Source: Onthovicinus sp900555545
Lineage (GTDB): Bacteria; Bacillota; Clostridia; Oscillospirales; Acutalibacteraceae
DNA: 64,000 bases
Assembly (NCBI GenBank): GCA_949296915.1
Contig: CASFPX010000001.1
Span: 1 to 64,000 of the forward strand
Reading direction: 5' to 3'
A program made the position numbers and the translations under genes. Below, one piece after another: positions 57,329-64,000 of the stretch (position 1 is its first letter; each line of letters starts with the position of its first letter). The notes under the pieces were generated by a model. It searched no databases. It saw nothing but the letters and a program-made list of their open reading frames with translations, and had not been told where the DNA came from.

Positions 57329-58100
57329 GCGGAATACCTCCTTTCGTCAGATGTCCGTGGGCACGCTCCGCCAGTGTGCGGAAGCGCTCTCTGTCCACGT
57401 CCAGACAGATCCGGTGAAAGGGGAGCTCCTTATCTCGGTTAAGCCAGTCAATTACACTGCACCCTCTGGAGACGGCGCTCTCCAGATCGACCTCGAGCGT
57501 GTGCTCCTCCTCGCGAACCGCCTGCGGATCAAGCAGGGAGAGCAGCAGCCCCAGTCCGGGGGTGGAGATTGAACCGTCACTGCAGGATACGGTGCATCCC
57601 TGTGACGCCTCCAGCGGCAGAAGATGGATCCCCGTCGCGCGGCTGGTAAGGATCTGTGCCGCCTCCGGATCCTCATAAAATGTGTTTTCTGCCGCCGGTG
57701 TTCTATTTCCACTATAGACCGATCCGCCGGCAATATAGAGTCCGGAAAAGCGGCAGGCCTGCCTGGGGTATGCCAGGAAAAATAGCGCGAGTTCTGTCAG
57801 TCTGCCCGTGGAGAGGACAGCCGCGCATTCGCCGGCTGCCCGCTCCAGCAGCGGCAAGGTCTCCAAATGTTCTGCCGCACCGCCGGTTTTGTCCGGCCGG
57901 AAGAGCGCGCCGGGCGCGGCCGTCACCACAGGCACGCCGCCGCCCAGCAGCGCAGTAAGCTGCTCGGTAAATTCCGGTCCGCTCCCCCCGCTGGGGGAGT
58001 ACACAATCCCCCGCAGCGCAACGGACGGCTCCTCAAGCAGGGCTGCAGCTGTGAGCAGGTCTCCCCTGCTCCCGCCGCAGCAGAATACAACTGAAACCAT
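57321..58100 (-). CDS. nucleoside hydrolase-like protein lacking the catalytic motif
   Basis: 259 residues, colinear with the active enzyme downstream: GLYIAGGSVYSGNRTPAAEN matches its MGGSTQWGNRG region, and FYEDPEAAQIL its FYVDPHAAQIV. But the N-terminal Asp cluster DTDPGIDD is replaced by FCCGGSRGDLL, and the C-terminal active-site His is gone (CSDGSIS). It should not hydrolyse nucleosides; it may be a structural or regulatory partner. The start at 58100 has GGGAGG 8 bases upstream; a GTG at 58148 has no site. Confidence 0.85.
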   Translation of the reverse strand: MVSVVFCCGGSRGDLLTAAALLEEPSVALRGIVYSPSGGSGPEFTEQLTALLGGGVPVVTAAPGALFRPDKTGGAAEHLETLPLLERAAGECAAVLSTGRLTELALFFLAYPRQACRFSGLYIAGGSVYSGNRTPAAENTFYEDPEAAQILTSRATGIHLLPLEASQGCTVSCSDGSISTPGLGLLLSLLDPQAVREEEHTLEVDLESAVSRGCSVIDWLNRDKELPFHRICLDVDRERFRTLAERAHGHLTKGGIPLG

Positions 58101-58151
58101 AGCCTCCGCCTCCCTACTGATACATAGTTTCAAACTGTGGCGCCGCACAAG

Positions 58152-59252
58152 CTACTTGGCGGCATCCACAAAGGCCTGAATCTCCTGCGTATCCATGCCG
58201 AAGGCGGTGGGTACAGTGATCTCTCCGGCGATGATCTTCTGCTCAATCTCGTCAATCTGATCCCGCTGTTCCTGCGTCAGGATACGCTCATAGTACTCGT
58301 TTTTCGCCAGACCGACAGATTCATCCGCCAGACCGAAGGAACCCGAGGAGCCCCACTGGAGCGTGCCCTCCATACTCTCGGTAACGGCCTTGAGCAGGGA
58401 GTTGTCCACACGCTTGAGGATGGAGGTGATAATGCACTCTGCTTTTGCGTCGTCCACGCCCTTAAAGGCCATCGCCTGATCTGCGTCGCCGCCCAGCGCA
58501 TATACGCCCTTTTCAGCCGCGGCCTCGATGGAGCCAAGTCCCGCCTGCCCGGCGCAGCCGTAGACCACATCCGCGTTTTGATTGTTGATCTGCGAGAGGG
58601 TGATTTCCTTGGCCTTGACCGCATCGTCAAAGTTTCCAATATAGGCGGAGGTGAACTTCATCTCCGGCTTGACGTACTGCGCACCGCTGATTAGTCCGAC
58701 AAGGAAATCGTTGATCGTCACGTTATCCATGCCGCCGACGAACCCGAACATGTTTGTCTTGGATGCGAGAGCTGATGCCGCGCCCGCGAGGAAGGCGGCC
58801 TCATTCTGCTTATACATGATGGAGTAGACATTCTGGTACTGTCCGCCGGAGTAATCGACTTCCGCATCGTACACAATGTACTTTTTATCTGGATAATCCG
58901 GCGCCACCTCGATCACGCGGTCGACCATCTGCCACGTTCCGCTGATGATGATGTCCGTCTCCTCATCCTCGGAGAATTCGATGAGTGCGGGTGTCCACTT
59001 TGTCGCGTCGTAGGACATTTCCACCGTCTGCGTCTCCACGCGGTCGCCGTACTTTTCCTGAATCAGATCCATGCCGTTTTTCGCCGAGTCAAAGAAGGAC
59101 TTGTCCCCGAGCGTACCGTTAATCAGAAGGACAATCTTCACCTTGTCATCCGAGCCGGATGTCCCGCCCGTGTTCGGCTCCTCCTTTGTGCATCCCGCAA
59201 AAGCCACCAGAACCATTCCTGCTGCCAACAGCAGCGCTACTAACTTTTTCAT
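58152..59252 (-). CDS. BMP-family nucleoside-binding lipoprotein
   Basis: 366 residues. A signal peptide with lipobox (AFAGC, Cys21) means it is lipid-anchored outside the membrane by Lgt. The BMP/PnrA fold is seen in FFDSAKNGMDLIQ, AAFLAGAASALASKTNMFGF and DVVYGCAGQAGLG. This is the substrate-binding part of an ABC importer of purine or other nucleosides. Its start overlaps the permease stop as ATGA. In most such operons the binding protein is first; here it follows the permeases. Confidence 0.93.
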   Translation of the reverse strand: MKKLVALLLAAGMVLVAFAGCTKEEPNTGGTSGSDDKVKIVLLINGTLGDKSFFDSAKNGMDLIQEKYGDRVETQTVEMSYDATKWTPALIEFSEDEETDIIISGTWQMVDRVIEVAPDYPDKKYIVYDAEVDYSGGQYQNVYSIMYKQNEAAFLAGAASALASKTNMFGFVGGMDNVTINDFLVGLISGAQYVKPEMKFTSAYIGNFDDAVKAKEITLSQINNQNADVVYGCAGQAGLGSIEAAAEKGVYALGGDADQAMAFKGVDDAKAECIITSILKRVDNSLLKAVTESMEGTLQWGSSGSFGLADESVGLAKNEYYERILTQEQRDQIDEIEQKIIAGEITVPTAFGMDTQEIQAFVDAAK

Positions 59253-60202
59253 TGTAAACCTCTCTTCCTTTTTTTAAATAATTGATGCAGACTTTTTTGC
59301 TGCTTTTTTCGCAGTGCCGAATAGATGACCAGCCCCAATATCGTGGTGACATAGGGCACCATCTGAACAAACTGGGGCGGAAGACCCACCCCCTGCAGGG
59401 AGACAGACAGCGCCTCCGCACTGCCGAATACCAGGGAGGCCAAAAACGTCCCCACTGCGCCGCCATGTCCGAGCGCTTCCGCTGCCAGGGCGATAAAGCC
59501 GCGGCCAGCGCTCATGTTTTTGGAAAAATAGGTCAGCATTCCCATGGAGAGAAACGCCCCGCCCAAGGAGGCGAGTACGCCGCTGAGCATCAGGGCCAGA
59601 TAGCGGATGCGCACCACGCTAATGCCGACGCTCTTAGCCGCGTTCTCATTCTCCCCGACCGCACGGATCCGCAGCCCGAGCTTGCTCTTCTCCATAAAAA
59701 ACCACACCGCGACCACCATGATTAGGGAGACATATGTGAGCACATTATGCCCGGACAGGATGTTCCCCAGCACCGGGATATCCTTGAGCAGAGGGATGTC
59801 CACCGTGGGGAATACCAGACTGTTCAGGGAGGTGGAGACGCCCTTATCGCCGCAGATGGAGTAGAGCACGAATACTGTTCCGCCTGTAGCCACCAGATTC
59901 ACGGCTACCCCGGCCAGCGTGATATCCGCATGCAGTGTCAGGGAGAAGTACGCCATGATAAATGCGATCAAGAGTCCCGTCCCCACAGCACACAGCAGGC
60001 CGACAAGCAGGCTCTGGCTATAGGCACTGCCGATCACGCCGGTCAGCGCGGAGAAGAGCATGATACCCTCCAGACCGATATTGATGATTCCTGCGCGATC
60101 CGCGATCAGGCTCGCGAGCGCGGCGAACAGTACAGGGGTTGTCAGCCGCAGGGAGGAGTAGACAAAATCAGTCGAGAAAATGGAACTGAGTATCTCATTC
60201 AT
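59249..60202 (-). CDS. ABC nucleoside permease (NupQ/YufQ-like)
   Basis: 317 residues, BPD_transp_2 type with eight to ten membrane helices. Characteristic are the start FVYSSLRLTTPVLFAALASL and GIINIGLEGIMLFSALTGV, the coupling loop region RYLALMLSGVLASLGGAFLS. Partner of the permease encoded just upstream. It overlaps that gene by 8 bases and the lipoprotein gene by 4. Confidence 0.93.
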   Translation of the reverse strand: MNEILSSIFSTDFVYSSLRLTTPVLFAALASLIADRAGIINIGLEGIMLFSALTGVIGSAYSQSLLVGLLCAVGTGLLIAFIMAYFSLTLHADITLAGVAVNLVATGGTVFVLYSICGDKGVSTSLNSLVFPTVDIPLLKDIPVLGNILSGHNVLTYVSLIMVVAVWFFMEKSKLGLRIRAVGENENAAKSVGISVVRIRYLALMLSGVLASLGGAFLSMGMLTYFSKNMSAGRGFIALAAEALGHGGAVGTFLASLVFGSAEALSVSLQGVGLPPQFVQMVPYVTTILGLVIYSALRKKQQKSLHQLFKKRKRGLQ

Positions 60203-61310
60203 GATCTGCCCCTCCTTTCACGGCCTCCAGCCGCGTCGCGTTGGCCACAATATATTTGTGCTTGATGTGTTGCAGGAACAGCTTGGCCGCCACCAGCAGG
60301 ATGATGGCACCCTGTACCACTGCCAGTACCTCGGTCGCTACGTCACTGCGGCGGGACATGATGTCCGCTCCCACGCGCAGATACGCCAGAAATACGGCGC
60401 CTACCGGTACAAGAAGCGGGTTGTTTCCAGCCAGAATGGCCACAATGACGCCGTCAAATCCATAGCCCGGCAGCGCGACCCACTGGAAGCGCGTATACCC
60501 ACCCAGCACTTCACTGGCTCCGCCGACGCCGGCGAGAATTCCGCCGATCAGCTGCGCCATCATGATCGTCGCGCCCACATTGATCCCGGAGTAGCGGGCA
60601 AAGTTCTCATTCTGCCCCACCATGCGGATCGAGTACCCATACTTGCTGCGGTAGAGGAAAAAGTACATCACCACGCACAGCACAAAGGAGAGAATGATCC
60701 CGATATGGAAATTGGTTTTGGGGATCAGCGTCTCCAACCGTGCGGTGTCAGGTAGGCGCTCCGTGGCCGGGAACCCCGCTGCCGGATCGAGCAGGAAGTA
60801 ATTGAGAATATAGACCCCCAGATAGAGCATTACATAGTTGAGCATCAGGGAGGAGACGACCTCCGTCGCGCCGAGCTTGACCTTGAGCAGGCCCGGAATG
60901 GCGCAGACAACACCGCCCACCAATCCGCCGGCCAGCAGTGCGACGATCGGATGCACGACGTAGGGGAGTACCAGCTTGACCGCCACCGCGCTGCCCGCCA
61001 GTCCGCCAAGGAAAAACGCACCCTCCCCTGCGAGGTTGAACTGATTACAGCTGAACATGATACTCACCGCCAGGCCGGAAAAGATCAGCGGCGCCGCCGT
61101 CTGAAGGACGGTGGCCAAATTTTTGGGCGGATCCAACGGCCCGGTCAGAAAGGCGACAAAGGCCTGAAGCGGCTCCTCGCTCACGAGCAGGATCAGCGCC
61201 AGACAGCAGATCAGTGCAATCCCAACTGCTACCAGCGTACGGATCAGTGTAAAGCGGTTTTCAATCTGCCGGTTTGTCGGCAGCCGATGCCTCTCCTGTC
61301 CCGTTTTCAT
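60195..61310 (-). CDS. ABC nucleoside permease (NupP/YufP-like)
   Basis: 371 residues of BPD_transp_2 type; the long N-terminal region and FSGLAVSIMFSCNQFNLAGE, then EVVSSLMLNYVMLYLGVYIL match the longer of the two BMP-type permeases. The start at 61310 has GGAGGTG 6-8 bases upstream and lies inside the 3' end of the ATPase gene (50-base overlap), so it is translationally coupled. The frame running up to 61421 is within that gene and not used. Confidence 0.93.
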   Translation of the reverse strand: MKTGQERHRLPTNRQIENRFTLIRTLVAVGIALICCLALILLVSEEPLQAFVAFLTGPLDPPKNLATVLQTAAPLIFSGLAVSIMFSCNQFNLAGEGAFFLGGLAGSAVAVKLVLPYVVHPIVALLAGGLVGGVVCAIPGLLKVKLGATEVVSSLMLNYVMLYLGVYILNYFLLDPAAGFPATERLPDTARLETLIPKTNFHIGIILSFVLCVVMYFFLYRSKYGYSIRMVGQNENFARYSGINVGATIMMAQLIGGILAGVGGASEVLGGYTRFQWVALPGYGFDGVIVAILAGNNPLLVPVGAVFLAYLRVGADIMSRRSDVATEVLAVVQGAIILLVAAKLFLQHIKHKYIVANATRLEAVKGGADHE

Positions 61311-62847
61311 AGACAACACCTCCAATCTGCTGCACATCCATCTGGCGGATCCCCAGCATATACTCGCCCAGTTCATCCTCCCGCACCTGGGATGCATCCG
61401 GGAAATATGCGCTGATTGCATGTCCGCTGAGCACCAGAATGCCGTCGGATACCTCCAGTACCTCGTTGAGGTCGGCGGAGATCAGCAGCACCGCCACCCC
61501 CTGATCGCGCAGGGAGATCAGCCTGTTTCGGATAAACTCCGTAGCGCCCACGTCAATCCCTCGGGTGGGCTGGTTTGCCAGAATCAGGGAGATATCCCCG
61601 CTGAACTCTCGGGCCACCACTACCTTTTGGATATTGCCACCCGAGAGCATGCGGATGGGTTCCCGTTTTTCGCTGCACTTGATGCGGTACTCCTGGATCA
61701 GCCGGTCGCTCTCCTCATCAAGCAGTTTTTTGCGCAGGAGCAGGCCCTTTGAATATCGTTTCCGATAGATAGATGTGGAGAAAAGATTTTCCTCCACATT
61801 CGCCTCTGCGGAGCATCCGTAGGACATCCGGTCCTCCGAAATATGCGAGAGCCCGAGCTCCCGGATCTTCCGCACGGACAGGCCGCGGATTTCTCGCCCA
61901 TTCAGGCGGATGGATCCCTGCGTATATGGCTGCATACCGGAGATATAGTCCGCCAGCTCCTTCTGTCCGTTGCCCTCCACACCGGCAATCCCGAGAATTT
62001 CCCCAGCCCGGATATCGAATGATACCGTCTTCCCGTCGGGGCGTCCGGACAGGTTCAGATCCCGTACCTGTAAAACGGTTTTTCCCGGTTTGGATTTTTT
62101 CTTGGTAATTTGGAGCATCACATCCCTGCCGACCATCATCCGTGAGATCTCGGCCTCTGAGAGATCGGCCACATTGGCCACGCCCACGGTTTTCCCCGCG
62201 CGCAGCACAGTGATCCGATCACAGATCTGCTTGATTTCGCGCAGCTTGTGGGAGATGAAGATCAGCGTATGGCCCTTTTCCCGCAGGTGCTCCATCTGAA
62301 CGAAGAGCTCCTCCGTCTCCTGCGGCGTCAGCACAGCAGTCGGCTCATCCAGGATCAGGAGTTCAGCGCCGCGGATCAACGCTTTGAGGATTTCCACCTT
62401 CTGTTTATCGCCCACGGCCAGATTTTCCACGCGCTCCTTGGGATCGATCTGGAACTTGTATTTCTCCGTGATCTCCTGTGCCATGCGCATCGCCTCACGG
62501 CGGTTCAGGCATCCCAGCCGCCCAGGCTCCATCCCGAGGACGATGTTCTCCGCCACCGTCAGGGATGGCACAAGCATGAAGTGCTGGTGCACCATTCCGA
62601 TTCCCATCTTGATGGCGGAGATTGAATTCTCCGGCCGGATCTCCTTCCCCTTGAAAAGGATCCTGCCCTCCTCCGCCTGCTCCTCCCCGAAGAGGACCTT
62701 CATCAGCGTGCTCTTTCCCGCTCCGTTCTCCCCGGATAGGGCATGGATCTCGCCCCGGCGCACGGAGAGGGACACGTCCTTATTGGCGATGAAGCCGTTT
62801 GGATATACCTTGGTAATGTGTTCCATGGACAGCAGTACTTCCGACAC
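61261..62847 (-). CDS. ABC nucleoside importer ATPase, two domains (NupO/YufO-like)
   Basis: 528 residues with two ABC cassettes. The first has Walker A GENGAGKSTL, signature LAVGDKQKVEIL and Walker B LLILDEPTAVL. The second is degenerate: Walker A is GVEGNGQKEL (no GKS), signature LSGGNIQKVVVA, and Walker B replaced by LILANQPTRGID, as usual in this MglA/RbsA-like group. Start: GTG at 62847 (AAGGGAG 9 bases upstream) or ATG at 62856, which touches the site. Confidence 0.93.
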   Translation of the reverse strand: MSEVLLSMEHITKVYPNGFIANKDVSLSVRRGEIHALSGENGAGKSTLMKVLFGEEQAEEGRILFKGKEIRPENSISAIKMGIGMVHQHFMLVPSLTVAENIVLGMEPGRLGCLNRREAMRMAQEITEKYKFQIDPKERVENLAVGDKQKVEILKALIRGAELLILDEPTAVLTPQETEELFVQMEHLREKGHTLIFISHKLREIKQICDRITVLRAGKTVGVANVADLSEAEISRMMVGRDVMLQITKKKSKPGKTVLQVRDLNLSGRPDGKTVSFDIRAGEILGIAGVEGNGQKELADYISGMQPYTQGSIRLNGREIRGLSVRKIRELGLSHISEDRMSYGCSAEANVEENLFSTSIYRKRYSKGLLLRKKLLDEESDRLIQEYRIKCSEKREPIRMLSGGNIQKVVVAREFSGDISLILANQPTRGIDVGATEFIRNRLISLRDQGVAVLLISADLNEVLEVSDGILVLSGHAISAYFPDASQVREDELGEYMLGIRQMDVQQIGGVVYENGTGEASAADKPAD

Positions 62848-62852
62848 GGTCC

Positions 62853-63317
62853 TCATCTCCCTTCTATCGGAGGAATCTCTCCGCCCACTTCGATGGCCCG
62901 GATCTGATCGAGGCGGATTTGATGTCTGCCCCCCTCGAATTCAGCGGACAGCCAGCTCTCCACAATCCGCTTGGCAAGGCCCGGGCCGACTACCTGGCTG
63001 CCCAGCGCAAGCATATTGGTATCATTGTGCTGCCGGGAGAGCACCGCCGAATAGCAGTCGCTGCAGACGACACATCGGATCGAACGAACCTTGTTGGCGG
63101 CGATCGCCATGCCGACGCCTGTCCCGCAGCAGAGGATTCCTGCCCGGCATTCCCCACCGGATACCGCCTTTGCGGCCGCCAGCGCGTATTCCGGATAGTG
63201 ACAGCGCTGCGTATCAAAGGTCCCGTAGTCGCGGCACGGGACACCCTCCTGCTCCAGGTACTCCAAAAGCGCCTGTTTCAGTGCGAGGCCTACATGGTCA
63301 CTGGCCAGTGCGATCAT
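62853..63317 (-). CDS. rpiB: ribose 5-phosphate isomerase B / allose 6-phosphate isomerase
   Basis: 154 residues of the RpiB/LacAB fold. ALASDHVG at the N terminus binds the sugar phosphate, the catalytic Cys lies in ILCCGTGVGMAIAANK, and VCSDCYSAVLSRQHNDTNML is conserved. It interconverts ribose 5-P and ribulose 5-P; some members act on allose 6-P. Overlaps the kinase gene by 4 bases. In this operon it would process the phosphorylated pentose. Confidence 0.93.
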   Translation of the reverse strand: MIALASDHVGLALKQALLEYLEQEGVPCRDYGTFDTQRCHYPEYALAAAKAVSGGECRAGILCCGTGVGMAIAANKVRSIRCVVCSDCYSAVLSRQHNDTNMLALGSQVVGPGLAKRIVESWLSAEFEGGRHQIRLDQIRAIEVGGEIPPIEGR

Positions 63318-64000
63318 GCTTTCTCTCCTCCTTTCAGCTGGGAGCGAGCATAGAGCGCCGCTCCGATCACGCCGCTCTCGTCGGCGTTCTTGGAAAAGTA
63401 GACGGTCAGCCCCTGATCGGGATACGGCTTGCGGACATGCCCGTGCAGTGCCTCGATCAGTGCCTGCTGGGGAAACCCGCGTGAAATCAGTACGCCGCCG
63501 CCCAGAATGACATAGTGCGGATCGAAAATATTGATTTCCGTGGCGATCACCACGGCGATATTGTCAATAAACTCCTGAATGCACGCATCCTCCCGCCGCC
63601 GGGTGAGCACCTCATATACAGATTCCCCAGGATACCGCTCTTTACACAGGCGGGTGATATATCGGCCGGAGGCATAATTTTCATAGCAGCCCGGATTTCC
63701 ACAGCCGCACAGCTCGTGCCGTCCCATGACGGGAACATGCCCGAGCTCGCACGCCACGCCGTTTTTACCGGCGAGGAGTTTGCCGTCCACCTCCACCACG
63801 TTCCCGATCCCGGTTCCGAAATAGCAGCCGATGCCGATCCCCTTGCACGGCAGCTTCAGCAGCAGACGGTCGTGGCGGTAAATCATATTTACGTCCCGAT
63901 CCAGGAACACAGGAATCTCCAGTTGGCGTTCCAGCAGGTCGGCCAGATCGACATTTTCAAACGCGGGGATATTGGGTGTGGACAGCACCCTGCGCTTGCT
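63314..64000 (-). CDS. ROK-family sugar kinase, AlsK-like (5' end outside the window)
   Basis: The window edge cuts off the start; 228 residues are visible. ROK features: the catalytic Asp in FLDRDVN, the zinc motif GHVPVMGRHELCGCGNPGCY, and the C-terminal ILGGGVLISRG. Segments such as the STPNIP start and VNIFDP-type INIFDPHYVILGGG resemble E. coli allose kinase AlsK. With rpiB next to it the substrate could be allose, or ribose released by the nucleoside hydrolase. First visible gene of the operon. Confidence 0.9.
   Translation of the reverse strand, partial: SKRRVLSTPNIPAFENVDLADLLERQLEIPVFLDRDVNMIYRHDRLLLKLPCKGIGIGCYFGTGIGNVVEVDGKLLAGKNGVACELGHVPVMGRHELCGCGNPGCYENYASGRYITRLCKERYPGESVYEVLTRRREDACIQEFIDNIAVVIATEINIFDPHYVILGGGVLISRGFPQQALIEALHGHVRKPYPDQGLTVYFSKNADESGVIGAALYARSQLKGGEKA

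Overview
The window is a stretch of chromosome around the replication origin of an endospore-forming, GC-moderate Firmicute, most likely a gut Clostridia of the Oscillospiraceae/Ruminococcaceae type. Four things point there: the dnaA-dnaN-yaaA-recF-remB-gyrB-gyrA and rpmH-rnpA-yidD-yidC-jag blocks on either side of the origin, a full-length spoIIE with a Spo0A-type promoter, strong Shine-Dalgarno sites throughout, and palindromic intergenic repeats of a kind I recall from Faecalibacterium and its relatives. The genus is inference.

Layout. 1-3.6 kb: leuA-leuB operon on the minus strand under a consensus promoter and a leucine-type T-box. 3.6-6.3 kb: an AT-richer accessory patch with two MITE-like repeats, a Cro/CI gene broken by one stop codon, two DUF6809 paralogues, an intact XRE regulator, a ribbon-helix-helix protein and a candidate type I toxin-antitoxin pair (24-residue hydrophobic peptide converging with a small RNA). 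6.3-12.8 kb: cyclophilin, spoIIE, two tandem MFS sugar transporters and a divergent AraC regulator. 13.1-25.8 kb: the origin region. 26-33.4 kb: a DUF6067/GH123-like protein, a small zinc-ribbon membrane protein, folD, lgt and a paired M16 peptidase operon. 33.5-40.8 kb: a 2437-residue cyclic beta-1,2-glucan synthase-like protein. 41-51 kb: yhaM-like nuclease, DUF2804, a GPH transporter with a 300-residue charged tail plus a sialidase without signal peptide, a PepV-type dipeptidase, DUF3737 and a MATE pump. 51-56.3 kb: secA, dCMP deaminase, a metallophosphoesterase and a GNAT acetyltransferase.

56.4-64 kb is one tightly overlapping minus-strand operon. In transcription order it encodes a ROK sugar kinase (cut by the window end), RpiB, an ABC ATPase, two permeases, a BMP-type nucleoside-binding lipoprotein, a nucleoside hydrolase-like protein without its catalytic motif, and an intact nucleoside hydrolase. 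Together they can import a nucleoside, split it, phosphorylate the pentose and isomerise it.

The most notable possible new element is the convergent small RNA/peptide module at 4822-5124, set among the DUF6809 and regulator genes. I saw no tRNA, rRNA, CRISPR array, transposase or integrase.
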